Assembly: GCA_046566145.1 (NCBI GenBank)
Contig: JBKHXF010000030.1
Span: 1-64,000 of the forward strand
From: JBKHXF01 sp046566145
GTDB taxonomy: Bacteria > Actinomycetota > Nitriliruptoria > Nitriliruptorales > Nitriliruptoraceae
DNA length: 64,000 bases
Reading direction: 5' to 3'
Shown here: positions 36,636 to 46,770 of the stretch, in pieces
Layout: every line of letters begins with the position of its first letter
Position numbering within the stretch: the first letter of the stretch is position 1
The notes under the pieces: generated by a model
What the model was told of the DNA's origin: nothing
Database searches by the model: none
The model's input: only the letters and a program-made list of their open reading frames with translations
Translations under genes and position numbers: made by a program

Positions 36636-37853
36636 TCACTCGTCCTCGTCGGGGGTGAGCAGGTCGGCGCCCTCGGGGCGGTCGTCGCCGGCGAGGACCC
36701 GCAGCCGCGGCGCGCCCTCCTCCGGGCCGACCGCGAGCAGGCGGTCACCGACCTGCAGCCGCCGGCTCGAGCGCGGCCGGTAGATCCAGCGGTGGTCGCG
36801 TTCGATGGCGAGGATCTCCATCCCGGTCCGGGTGTGGATCCGCAGCTCCGAGAGGCTCGCGCCCTCGAGCTCGCTCCCCTCGGCGACGATTGCGTCGGAG
36901 ACGATCTCGTCGGCCTCCGCGAGCGCCTGCGCGATGATCGGGTGCGGGTCCTCGTGCTCGGCGAGCCGGGTCATCGACTGGGCCGAGTCCACGATCCGCT
37001 CCGACGCGGCGGCGAGGTGGAGCAGGCCACGCAGCTCCTCCGGGTCCTCCATCTCGGCGGCGGCGCGCAGGACCCAGCCCTCGAGCCCGTGGTAGAGGTC
37101 GTCGGAGCGGTCCTCGATGACGCCGACCTCGGCGGCCAGCGACGGGTCGCGCAGCAGGATCGCCGAGTAGGCCAGCCCGACGGCGACCTCGGACGCGTTC
37201 TTGAGCTCCACGACCAGGTCCACCGCGCGGTCGAGGTTCGACAGCACGCGGCCGGTCTCCTCGGGCGCCGGCAGCGTGTGGGGACGCCCGCCGGCGAGCT
37301 CGCGGGCGGCGTCGACGCCCTCGGGCGGGCCCTGCAGGAACAGCACGTCGCCCTCGCGCAGCACCTCGTCGCCGTCGGGGCCGTAGATCCACTCGACGTC
37401 GCGGCGCAGCGCGATGACCCACATGCCGGTCCGCGCCGGCAGCGCGAGGTCCTTCAGCGGGACGCCTTCGAGCTGGTTCTCCTCCCGCACCTTCACGCGG
37501 GCGGTGACCTCGGTGGCGTGCCGCAGGTCGTCGCGCAGCTCCTTGGGGACCCCGAGGTCCTTCAGCACGACGCGGGCGATGTCCTCGGCGGCGTCGGCGA
37601 TGCCCTCGATCGACACGGCCATCGACAGCACGCCGGAGAGCTGCTCGGCGTCCTCCATGGTCCGGGTCGCGAGCATGCACACCTCTCGCAGCTCGACGAG
37701 CAGGTCGTCCATGCGCTCCTCGAGGCGCAGGACCTCGCGAGCGAGCCCGTCGTCGCCGAAGAACACGGCGGCGTAGGCCAGGTCGACCATCAGCTCGGCC
37801 GCGTCCTTCGCTCCGACGAGGAGCTCCTTGACGGTGCGTCTGCGTTCTCGCAT
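36636..37853 (-). CDS. PhoU / TrkA-C (RCK-C) tandem-repeat protein
   Basis: A 405-residue cytoplasmic protein made of two homologous halves. Each has a helical PhoU-like part (LMVDLAYAAVFFGDDGLARE in the first; VAVGLAYSAILLRDPSLAAE in the second) and a TrkA-C part (LKDLALPARTGMWVIALRRD and LSELRIHTRTGMEILAIERD). RCK-C domains bind small ligands and gate cation transporters. The MgtE-like gene sits 7 bases upstream on the same strand, so this is very probably its regulatory partner (COG3273-like pairing known from archaea and cyanobacteria). Confidence 0.85.
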   Translation of the reverse strand: MRERRRTVKELLVGAKDAAELMVDLAYAAVFFGDDGLAREVLRLEERMDDLLVELREVCMLATRTMEDAEQLSGVLSMAVSIEGIADAAEDIARVVLKDLGVPKELRDDLRHATEVTARVKVREENQLEGVPLKDLALPARTGMWVIALRRDVEWIYGPDGDEVLREGDVLFLQGPPEGVDAARELAGGRPHTLPAPEETGRVLSNLDRAVDLVVELKNASEVAVGLAYSAILLRDPSLAAEVGVIEDRSDDLYHGLEGWVLRAAAEMEDPEELRGLLHLAAASERIVDSAQSMTRLAEHEDPHPIIAQALAEADEIVSDAIVAEGSELEGASLSELRIHTRTGMEILAIERDHRWIYRPRSSRRLQVGDRLLAVGPEEGAPRLRVLAGDDRPEGADLLTPDEDE

Positions 37854-37860
37854 GTCTCTC

Positions 37861-39153
37861 TCATCCGACTCGGGTCAGGGCCATGGCCGCGACCAGGCAC
37901 AGGATGCCAAGCAGGTCCATGGCGGCGGTGACGATGGGGATGCCGTGGTTGTCCGGGTCGAGCCCGAACCGGTAGGTGGTGGTCGCCGCCGTGTAGGCGA
38001 CGACCGACAGCAGGACGATCGCGAGCGCGCCGCCGGTGAGCGACACGCCGATGAGCACGAGCGGCGATGGCGGGGTGAGGCCGGTCGCGAGGGCCGCGAG
38101 CCACCCGACCGCGCCGACGCCGGTGAAGGCGAGGACGCCGAGCAGCACGACCAGCGAGGCGTCGAGCCGGGCGAGCCGGCCGGGCAGCCGGCGTGGTTCG
38201 ATCAGGCCGATGTGGAGCTTCGACGCGAGCCGGCTCGCGAGCATCCCGCCGAGGCTGCCGCACGCGGCGACGAACGGCGGGATCAGCACCAGCAGCGCCG
38301 GCACGGCCAGGAACCGCTCGACCCGTGACTCGATGACCGTGCCGGCGACGACCTGCAGCGTCACCGCCAGCGTCAGGACCACCAGCGACTCGCGGATGGT
38401 GCGCCGCACGCCCGGGTGGTCGTGTCGCCAGCCGACGACCGCCGTGGCGATGCCGGCCACGAGCCCGATGCCGCCGAGGGTGAGGGCGATCGGCTCGACG
38501 CGCAGCAGCAGCGCAGCGAGCAGCAGCGAGGGCAGGGTGATCAGGTCACCGGTCGCCGTGATGACCGGCGCCCCGACGTCGTCCATGTTCCAGCCCTGCT
38601 CGTCGGCCGTGCGCGCGATCGCGAGCGTCACGGCGAGCAGGGCGACCGACGAGAGCAGCCCGCCGACGAGCGACACGGCGACGAGGTCGAGCAGCGGGAT
38701 CGACGGCAGGCCGAGGCCCGTGGCGATGACCCACGCGAGCACGCCGGCGAGCGTGGCGGTGGTGACCGACAGGACCGCGACCGCCTCGACCTGGCGACCG
38801 AGGAAGGTCCGGCGCGACAGCTCCCGCGTGTACTCGCCGGTGAGGATGCCGGTCGAGAGCCGGGCCGCCAGCGCCCCGAAGATGGAGCCGCGCATGCCGA
38901 TGGCGGCGGGGATGAGCACCAGCAGGCCGGGGGAGTCCGCCAGCGTGTCGCGGGCCGTGCCGAGCACGGTGCCGGCGATCAGGGTCGCGAGCAGCCCGAC
39001 CGCCAGCGCCACGGAACCCATCCGGATGGAGCGGGACTCCTGCCGCCAGTACGAGGCGGTCTCCGACACCGGCAGCCCCAGGGTCCGACCGAAGCGGAGC
39101 AGGACCTCGGGGACGCGCGGCGCCGGCGGCAGGCGCCGGCGGGTGCGGTCCAC
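37861..39153 (-). CDS. MgtE/SLC41-like divalent cation transporter
   Basis: A 430-residue integral membrane protein with about ten helices in two homologous halves, each resembling the MgtE channel core: LLVLIPAAIGMRGSIFGALA / LLVLIPPFVAACGSLGGMLA and GAPVITATGDLITLPSLLLA / GIPIVTAAMDLLGILCLVAA. The N-terminal cytosolic sensor and CBS domains of MgtE are absent; regulation probably comes from the downstream PhoU-RCK protein. Mg2+ or Co2+ transport is inferred. GTG at 39153 follows AGGAG. A minus-strand TACGCT at 39216-39211 is the likely promoter. Confidence 0.85.
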   Translation of the reverse strand: MDRTRRRLPPAPRVPEVLLRFGRTLGLPVSETASYWRQESRSIRMGSVALAVGLLATLIAGTVLGTARDTLADSPGLLVLIPAAIGMRGSIFGALAARLSTGILTGEYTRELSRRTFLGRQVEAVAVLSVTTATLAGVLAWVIATGLGLPSIPLLDLVAVSLVGGLLSSVALLAVTLAIARTADEQGWNMDDVGAPVITATGDLITLPSLLLAALLLRVEPIALTLGGIGLVAGIATAVVGWRHDHPGVRRTIRESLVVLTLAVTLQVVAGTVIESRVERFLAVPALLVLIPPFVAACGSLGGMLASRLASKLHIGLIEPRRLPGRLARLDASLVVLLGVLAFTGVGAVGWLAALATGLTPPSPLVLIGVSLTGGALAIVLLSVVAYTAATTTYRFGLDPDNHGIPIVTAAMDLLGILCLVAAMALTRVG

Positions 39154-39210
39154 GGGGGCTCCTGCGGTCGGCGCGGTCGGTGCGGAGGTCGGTCCGGAGG
39201 TCGGCGGGCG

Positions 39211-39302
39211 AGCGTAGTCGTGGGGGTCGCCCGCGGTGCCGGCGCCGCCGGGCCGGACGGGGCCCGATCGGTTCCGAACCGGCTCGGACCCGGAGGTAGC
39301 CT
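39211..39302. promoter_or_regulatory. mgtE promoter; operator and leaderless promoter of fadE
   Basis: Minus strand: TACGCT at 39216-39211 for the transporter operon. Plus strand: -10 box TAGCCT (39297-39302), seven bases before the ATG of the acyl-CoA dehydrogenase, so its mRNA is probably leaderless. CGGTTCCGAACCG (39269-39281), 6-base inverted arms around one base, covers the -35 zone and looks like a repressor operator. Confidence 0.5.
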
Positions 39303-39309
39303 GCGAGCC

Positions 39310-41106
<1,797 letters not shown>

Positions 41107-41123
41107 CCCCGCCGCCCCCGCCT

Positions 41124-41152
41124 CGCGGCCCGCGCCCCCGGCGCGGGCCGCG
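41124..41152. terminator. Bidirectional terminator hairpin
   Basis: A perfect 13-bp stem (CGCGGCCCGCGCC and complement) with loop CCC between the convergent fadE and TIGR03089 genes. Confidence 0.8.
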
Positions 41153-41158
41153 TCGTGC

Positions 41159-41878
41159 CTACAGCCAGGTGAGACGACCCTCGCCGGCGGCGGCCTCGTC
41201 GTCCACGCCGTCGAGGACGACGGTCGCGCGCCCGACCACGACCGGTCGGGCGGCGACGGCGAGCAGCGCCGCCAGCGGGTCGGTTGCGTCGTGGAGCCGC
41301 AGCGCGCCGGCGGTCGCCGGCACCGCCGGCGCCAGCTGCGCCACGAGGTCGGCGTGGGTCCGGGACGCATCGCCGCTCGTGACCGCCACGACGTCCGGCG
41401 CGGCGCGGGGCGCCGGCGGCTGGTCGGGGAACGCCTGGACCGCCACGGCCCATGCCTCCGTGCCCGGCAGGGTCGGGTCGGTCGCGCCGTCGACGGTGTC
41501 GTCCCACGCGTAGACCTCGTCGGCGTGCACGCGGCCGCCGGCGCGGGAGGCGTGGCGGACGACCACCTCGGCGTCGCCCTCCACGACCACGGTGCAGCCG
41601 GCCCACCACGCCGCGAGTGCGACGGCGGCCGCCATCCAGTCGGCCGGTCCGTCGACGCCGACCCGGTCGCCGGGGCCGAGGCCCTGCTCGAGGTCGAGCA
41701 GGTGCGCCCCCTTCGCGGCCCACTGCGCCAGCGAGGCGTAGCCCTGCTCGGCGCGCACGCCGCCGGCGCGCAGGACGGTCACGGCGGGGCGGTGGCCGAG
41801 GTCTCGGGCCCGGACGGCGAGCGCCGCGGCCAGGTCGCCGCCGGGCGGCAGGGGGGCGGGTCCGGTGCCGAGCTGCAC
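41159..41878 (-). CDS. TIGR03089 family protein (AMP-binding-like)
   Basis: A 239-residue protein that looks like the N-terminal part of an acyl-CoA synthetase (LGHRPAVTVLRAGGVRAEQG, LAQWAAKGAHLLDLEQGLGPGDRVGVDGP split as LAQWAAKGAHLLDLEQGLGP and GDRVGV) but lacks the ATP-binding P-loop and the C-terminal lid, so it is unlikely to make acyl-CoA. Actinobacterial TIGR03089 proteins usually sit next to LCP and rhamnose genes, as here (Rv3268 in M. tuberculosis, from memory). Function is unknown; a role in envelope assembly is inferred from context. It starts at GTG 41878, divergent from the first LCP gene. Confidence 0.82.
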   Translation of the reverse strand: MQLGTGPAPLPPGGDLAAALAVRARDLGHRPAVTVLRAGGVRAEQGYASLAQWAAKGAHLLDLEQGLGPGDRVGVDGPADWMAAAVALAAWWAGCTVVVEGDAEVVVRHASRAGGRVHADEVYAWDDTVDGATDPTLPGTEAWAVAVQAFPDQPPAPRAAPDVVAVTSGDASRTHADLVAQLAPAVPATAGALRLHDATDPLAALLAVAARPVVVGRATVVLDGVDDEAAAGEGRLTWL

Positions 41879-41932
41879 GTCGGGCTCGCCTCCCCGGGGG
41901 ACACCGCGCCCCGCGGTCCGCGGGTCGCGCCG

Positions 41933-41942
41933 ATGCTACCTT
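41933..41942. promoter_or_regulatory. Overlapping divergent -10 boxes, TIGR03089 / LCP
   Basis: TAGCAT on the minus strand (41938-41933) and TACCTT on the plus strand (41937-41942) overlap by two bases. The plus leader to the first LCP gene is about 120 bases, with nothing else recognised in it. Confidence 0.35.
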
Positions 41943-42072
41943 CCGGGGTCGAGGTCCCGGCCCGCCTCGGGGGGCAGGGGACCGACCCCGTCGCGACACC
42001 CCGGCGGTCCCGCCGCCGGCGGTGTCGCACGCGCGTGTCCGCCGTCCCCGATCGATCCGAGCTCGCCCCGCC

Positions 42073-43278
42073 GTGACCGGCTCCCGTTCCTCGCCCTTCA
42101 CCTCCGTGCGCGTCGCCGAGCGTCGACGGTGGCGCACCGCCGTGCGCGTCGCGGTCGGGGTCCTGGTCGCCACGGTGGTCCTGGGCGCCCTCTCCGGGGT
42201 CTTCAGCGTCGCGTACGGGGCCACCAAGCTGTCGGGCACGGCGGTCGCCGGGCTCGAGCGGAGCGACGGCACCGTCACGAACACGCTCGTGGTCGTCGTG
42301 CCCACCGCCGGCGCGGAGGCCGACGGGATCGCGCTGGTCCAGACCGCCGAGGCCCGCGACCGTCCGGCCGTGCTGGTGCTGCCGACCAACCTCCGGGTCG
42401 CGGTGCTCGGCGAGGGCACCCGGCCGCTCGCCGCCTACCACGGGGACGGAGCCATCCCGCTGCTGGTCGACGCCGTCAGCGAGTACACCGACCTCCCGCT
42501 GCACCACTACGTCGAGATCCGCACCGATGCGCTCGCCGAGGCCGTCGACCGGCTCGGCGGTGTCCCGGAGTGCCCGGCCGCGCCCGTCGAGGTGTGCCCC
42601 ACGTTGGTCGGTGCGCAGGTCGCCGAGCGGTTCGCGCCGCCGGCCGAGGGCGCCGTCTCGGGCCCCGACCGCGTCCTCGCCATCGCGTCGGTCCTCGACG
42701 CCGTCGCCGCGGCCGCCCGGGAGGTCAACCCGGTCCTCTCGCCGCTGACGACCCGACGGCTGGTCGACGGCCTCGCCGCGGCGGTGCGCACCGACGTGGG
42801 CCTCGGGCCGCTGCCGGCCCGTCGTGTCGCCGAGCTGGTCGGGCCGGCGCCCGACGTCCGCGTCGTGCCGGGCCTGGTCGACGGCGGGCTCGTCTCGGCC
42901 GAACCCGAGCAGACGGCGGTCCTGCTCCAGGCGCTGGCGGACGTGACCCCGTGGCCGGACGGCGCCGGCACGGAGGCACCGCGGGCTCCCCAGCCCAGCG
43001 AGGTCCGGGTCCGTGTCCTGAACGGGACCGGGCAGGCCGGCGCCGCCTCCTCGGTGGCCCGGATCCTGGAGGCCGCCGGGTTCGAGGTGGTCGAGACGGG
43101 CAACGCCGATCCGTTCGACCCGAACGCGATCACCACCGTCCAGCACGGCCCCGGTGCGGGGCTGCTCGCCCAGCTCGTCGTCGAGGCGCTCGGGGTCGGG
43201 GTGGCCGAGGAACGGGGCGAGGCCCCACAAGGGGCGGAGGTCGTGGTCGTGGTCGGGACCGACGGGCCCGACCGATGA
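42073..43278 (+). CDS. LytR-CpsA-Psr-like protein with LytR_C domain, catalytic residues lost
   Basis: A 401-residue protein with one N-terminal membrane helix (VAVGVLVATVVLGALSGVFS) and an external LCP-like domain, followed by a LytR_C domain (RVRVLNGTGQAGAASSVARI to VVVVGTDGPDR). Compared with canonical LCP enzymes the key Arg/Asp motifs are degraded: the RSDT position reads EADGIAL and the S-x-PRD position reads VLVLPTNLRV. It therefore probably does not transfer polymer itself and may assist the canonical LCP next door. Its stop overlaps that gene by four bases (ATGA). GTG start 42073. Confidence 0.75.
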   Translation: MTGSRSSPFTSVRVAERRRWRTAVRVAVGVLVATVVLGALSGVFSVAYGATKLSGTAVAGLERSDGTVTNTLVVVVPTAGAEADGIALVQTAEARDRPAVLVLPTNLRVAVLGEGTRPLAAYHGDGAIPLLVDAVSEYTDLPLHHYVEIRTDALAEAVDRLGGVPECPAAPVEVCPTLVGAQVAERFAPPAEGAVSGPDRVLAIASVLDAVAAAAREVNPVLSPLTTRRLVDGLAAAVRTDVGLGPLPARRVAELVGPAPDVRVVPGLVDGGLVSAEPEQTAVLLQALADVTPWPDGAGTEAPRAPQPSEVRVRVLNGTGQAGAASSVARILEAAGFEVVETGNADPFDPNAITTVQHGPGAGLLAQLVVEALGVGVAEERGEAPQGAEVVVVVGTDGPDR

Positions 43279-44612
43279 GCGTCACCGGGTTCGACCCCGT
43301 CGCCGACCCGGGTGCCTGGGGGCCGCTGCACACCGGTGGCCGCGCCCGGCGCGCGTGGTGGCGCGCCGGCTACGTGCTGGCCTGCGTCTCCGTGGCCGGG
43401 CTCGTCGCCTCCTCGGCGGTGGGGGCGCTGCTGGTCCGCAAGGCCGAGTCGAACCTCACCCGGGTGTCGGTGTCCGCGCTCGACACCCCGCTGACCGACG
43501 GCGGCCCGCTGAGCGTCCTCGTGGTCGGGAGCGACGCGCGCGAGGGGCTCACCGAGTCCGAGCGGCGCGAACTGACCCTCGGCAGCTTCGACGGCCAGCG
43601 ATCCGACACCATCATCCTCGTCACGGTCGACCCTGCCTCCGAGACCGTCTCGGTCGTCTCCTTCCCACGGGATCTTCGGGTCGACGACCAGTCCGGCCGT
43701 CGGCGCAAGCTCACGGAGACCTACATCAGCGGGCCGGACGGCCTGGTGGAGGTCATCCGCTCGAACTTCGACCTGCCGGTCAACCACTTCGTGGAGGTCT
43801 CGATCTCGGGCTTCATCGAGACCGTCAGGGCCATCGGAAGCGTCCGGCTGTGTCTCGACGAGCCGCTCGTCGACCGGAAGTCCGGCGCCGACTTCGAGGC
43901 GGGGTGCCAGGAGTTGAGCCCGGAGCAGGCCCTCGCCTACGTGCGGTCGCGGCAGGGCCCCCGCGGGGACTTCGAGAGGATCGAGCGGCAACAGGAGTTC
44001 ATGCGGGCGATGCTGGCCCAGCTCGTCGACGCTCGGGTGCTCCTCGACGTGCCGCGGCTGGCTCGGGTCGTCGAGCAGGTCGCGACCAACGTCGTCACCG
44101 ACGACGGCCTGACCCTCGGTCGGATGCGTCGGCTCAGCGAGGAGCTGCGCAGCGTCGCCAGCGGCGACGTTCCGATGGTCACGATCCCCTCCTACCCGCG
44201 GACGCTCGACGACGGGAAGAGCTACGTCCTGCCCTACGGTCCAGGCGCGGACGCGCTCTTCGCAGCCATCCGGGCCGGGGAGCCGATCCCTCCCCGAGGC
44301 GACGCCGACCAGCGGGCCGACACGCGGGTCGCGCTGTGGACCGGGGGTCGTTCGGGGGGCGCGGCGATCGTCGAGGGGACCATCGCGTTCGCCGGGTACC
44401 GGCCAGTGCCCGCCGGATCGGGTCCGCTGGATGCTGGCGGGGCGACCGTGGTCTACGTGGTACCCGGCCGCGAGGAGCAGGCAACCTGGATCGCGGGGCT
44501 GCTCGGTGCCGAGGCGTTCGCCCTCCCCCCCGGGATCGACCCTCCAGACGGCGCAGACGTCGTCGTCGCGGTCGGGGACGACGCGACCGACGACATCACG
44601 GCCCAGCCCTGA
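43275..44612 (+). CDS. LCP-family cell-wall glycopolymer transferase
   Basis: LCP enzymes move lipid-linked glycopolymers onto peptidoglycan outside the membrane. The 445-residue protein has one N-terminal helix (about residues 31-52) and the domain with LSVLVVGSDAREG, GQRSDTIILVTVDP and VSFPRDLRVDD, which keep the Asp and Arg residues that bind pyrophosphate, then HFVEVSISGFIETVRAIGSV and EQALAYVRSRQGPRGDFERI. No LytR_C domain follows; the preceding gene has one, so they may form a pair. The start ATG overlaps the upstream stop. Rhamnose genes follow 56 bases later. Confidence 0.9.
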   Translation: MSVTGFDPVADPGAWGPLHTGGRARRAWWRAGYVLACVSVAGLVASSAVGALLVRKAESNLTRVSVSALDTPLTDGGPLSVLVVGSDAREGLTESERRELTLGSFDGQRSDTIILVTVDPASETVSVVSFPRDLRVDDQSGRRRKLTETYISGPDGLVEVIRSNFDLPVNHFVEVSISGFIETVRAIGSVRLCLDEPLVDRKSGADFEAGCQELSPEQALAYVRSRQGPRGDFERIERQQEFMRAMLAQLVDARVLLDVPRLARVVEQVATNVVTDDGLTLGRMRRLSEELRSVASGDVPMVTIPSYPRTLDDGKSYVLPYGPGADALFAAIRAGEPIPPRGDADQRADTRVALWTGGRSGGAAIVEGTIAFAGYRPVPAGSGPLDAGGATVVYVVPGREEQATWIAGLLGAEAFALPPGIDPPDGADVVVAVGDDATDDITAQP

Positions 44613-44668
44613 CCATTGCCGACCGCTCGACCCCGCCGAAGACCATCTCACCCTCGAAGGGATCACCG

Positions 44669-45730
44669 ATGAAGGCCCTCGTGCTCGCTGGAGGCTCCGG
44701 CACCCGGCTGCGCCCGATCACCCACACCAGCGCCAAGCAGCTCGTGCCCGTGGCGAACAAGCCCATCCTCTTCTACGGGCTCGAGCAGATCCGTGATGCG
44801 GGCGTCACCGAGGTCGGCATCATCATCGGCGAGACCGGCGACGAGATCCGTGGGGTCGTCGGGGACGGGACCGCACTCGGGATCCGCGTCACCTACATCG
44901 AGCAGGATGCTCCGCTCGGACTTGCCCACGCGGTCCTGACCGCCGAGGACTTCCTCGGCGAGGATGACTTCGTGATGTTCCTCGGCGACAACCTGATCGA
45001 GGGCGGCATCACGGAGCTCGTCGCCGACTTCCTGTCCACCCGTCCTGCAGCCCAGATCCTCCTCAAGCCCGTCCCCGATCCGCAGCGCTTCGGTGTCGCG
45101 CAACTCGGCGCGCACGGCGAGGTGGTTCGGCTCGTGGAGAAGCCGGCGGACCCGCCGAGCGACCTCGCGCTCGTGGGGGTCTACCTGTTCACCTCCGCGA
45201 TCCTCGACGCGGCCAAGCGGATCGAGCCCTCGGGGCGGGGGGAGCTCGAGATCACGGATGCGATACAGCGGCTCGTCGACGACGGGCAGGAGGTCCGCGC
45301 ATCGACGGTGACCGGCTGGTGGCTCGACACCGGGAAGAAGGACGAGCTCCTCGACGCGAACCGGATCGTCCTCGGCACCCTCGAACGGCACGTGGCGGGC
45401 AGCGTGGACGAGGGGTCCGAGGTCGTCGGGAGCGTCGTCGTCGAGGAGGGGGCCGAGCTCATCGGGTCGACGGTCCGTGGTCCGGCGATCATCGGCGCAG
45501 GGACGCGCCTCGTCGACAGCTACGTCGGCCCGTTCACCTCCATCGCCGGGGGCTGCGTGCTCGAACGGACGGAGGTCGAGTACTCGGTCGTGCTCGATGG
45601 ATGCTCCATCCGTGACATCGCCAGGATCGAGGGATCGTTGCTCGGCCGGCACGTGGAGATCGCCCGCTCCGAGGGGAAGCCTGCCGCTCACCGCTTCATG
45701 CTCGGAGACCACTCCCAGGTGGGCATCTGA
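44669..45730 (+). CDS. rmlA: Glucose-1-phosphate thymidylyltransferase, long form
   Basis: Makes dTDP-glucose, first step to dTDP-rhamnose. The 353-residue protein is the long (StrD/RmlA-long) type: nucleotide-binding LAGGSGTRLRPITHTSAKQL, LGLAHAVLTAEDFLGEDDFV, MFLGDNLIEGG, VEKPADPPSDLALVGVYLF, and about 100 C-terminal residues of hexapeptide-like left-handed helix (VVEEGAELIGSTVRGPAIIG). The common 290-residue RmlA lacks that helix. ATG follows AAGGGATC. It is in line with rmlB and rmlD. Confidence 0.92.
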   Translation: MKALVLAGGSGTRLRPITHTSAKQLVPVANKPILFYGLEQIRDAGVTEVGIIIGETGDEIRGVVGDGTALGIRVTYIEQDAPLGLAHAVLTAEDFLGEDDFVMFLGDNLIEGGITELVADFLSTRPAAQILLKPVPDPQRFGVAQLGAHGEVVRLVEKPADPPSDLALVGVYLFTSAILDAAKRIEPSGRGELEITDAIQRLVDDGQEVRASTVTGWWLDTGKKDELLDANRIVLGTLERHVAGSVDEGSEVVGSVVVEEGAELIGSTVRGPAIIGAGTRLVDSYVGPFTSIAGGCVLERTEVEYSVVLDGCSIRDIARIEGSLLGRHVEIARSEGKPAAHRFMLGDHSQVGI

Positions 45731-45777
45731 CCCGTCTCGCCAGCACCCTCATGCACCACCCTGCACACGGAGGAACC

Positions 45778-46770
45778 ATGCGACTGCTCGTCACCGGTGG
45801 CGCCGGCTTCATCGGCTCGCACTTCATCAAGCACGTGCTGCGCGCCAGCACCGACGTTCGCATCACGAACCTCGACGCGCTCACCTACGCCGGGGACCTC
45901 GACACCCTTCGGGAGGTGGCGGACGACGAGCGGTACTCCTTCGTCCGCGCCGACGTCCGTGACGCCGAGGCCGTTCTCGAGACGATGCGGGCGCACGACG
46001 CCGTCGTGCACTTCGCGGCGGAGAGCCACGTCGACCGGTCCATCGACGGGCCGCGCGAGTTCCTCGACACCAACGTGGTAGGAGCCGGCGTCGTCTTCGA
46101 TGCGGCCCGGCGCCTGGAGGTGGAGAAGGTGCTGCACATCTCGACCGACGAGGTCTACGGGTCCATCCCCGAACCGGGTTCCTTCGTCGAGGGCGACCCA
46201 CTTGAGCCGAACTCGCCGTACTCCGCGTCGAAGGCCGGAGCGGATCTGCTCGCTCGGTCGTACCGGATCACGTACGACTTCCCGATCACGGTCACCCGCA
46301 CGGCCAACAACTTCGGGCCGTTCCACTACCCGGAGAAGGTCATCCCGCTGTTCGTGACCAACCTCATGGACGGCCGGAAGGTCCCGCTCTACGGCGAGGG
46401 CAACAACGTCCGTGACTGGACGTACGTGGAGGACAACGCGGCCGCGCAGTGGTTGGTCCTGTCGGAGGGCACCCCGGGTGAGGTCTACAACGTGGGCGCC
46501 GGGAACGAGCTGACGAACAAGGAACTCACGCACGCCATCCTCGATCGCATGGGTCAGGACGCGTCGATGATCGAGCACGTCGCGGACCGGCCGGGTCACG
46601 ACCTGCGGTACTCGGTCGACACCACCAAGATCCGGGAGCTCGGCTGGAAGCCGGCGCACACGTTCGAGGAGGCCCTCGACGAGACGATCGAGTGGTACCG
46701 GGCCAACGAGTGGTGGTGGCGACCGAAGAAGGAGGCGGGCGCCAGCGACCGCCGCGGCGCCACGCGATGA
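45778..46770 (+). CDS. rmlB: dTDP-glucose 4,6-dehydratase
   Basis: Second step to dTDP-rhamnose, an extended SDR enzyme. Its 330 residues carry TGGAGFIGSHFIKHVL, HFAAESHVDRSIDGPREFLD, the STDEVYGSIPEPGSF active-site segment (Thr-Asp-Glu) and YSASKAGADLLARSY (YxxxK). NNFGPFHYPEKVIPLFVTNL and YGEGNNVRDWTYVEDN complete the signature. ATG has ACGGAGGA upstream; the stop overlaps the rmlD start. Confidence 0.96.
   Translation: MRLLVTGGAGFIGSHFIKHVLRASTDVRITNLDALTYAGDLDTLREVADDERYSFVRADVRDAEAVLETMRAHDAVVHFAAESHVDRSIDGPREFLDTNVVGAGVVFDAARRLEVEKVLHISTDEVYGSIPEPGSFVEGDPLEPNSPYSASKAGADLLARSYRITYDFPITVTRTANNFGPFHYPEKVIPLFVTNLMDGRKVPLYGEGNNVRDWTYVEDNAAAQWLVLSEGTPGEVYNVGAGNELTNKELTHAILDRMGQDASMIEHVADRPGHDLRYSVDTTKIRELGWKPAHTFEEALDETIEWYRANEWWWRPKKEAGASDRRGATR

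Noticed and set aside
38416..39309. Plus-strand upstream extension of the fadE gene
   Set aside because: The extra 298 codons are Arg/Asp/Gln-rich shadow of the MgtE-like gene; family N-terminus starts at ATG 39310.
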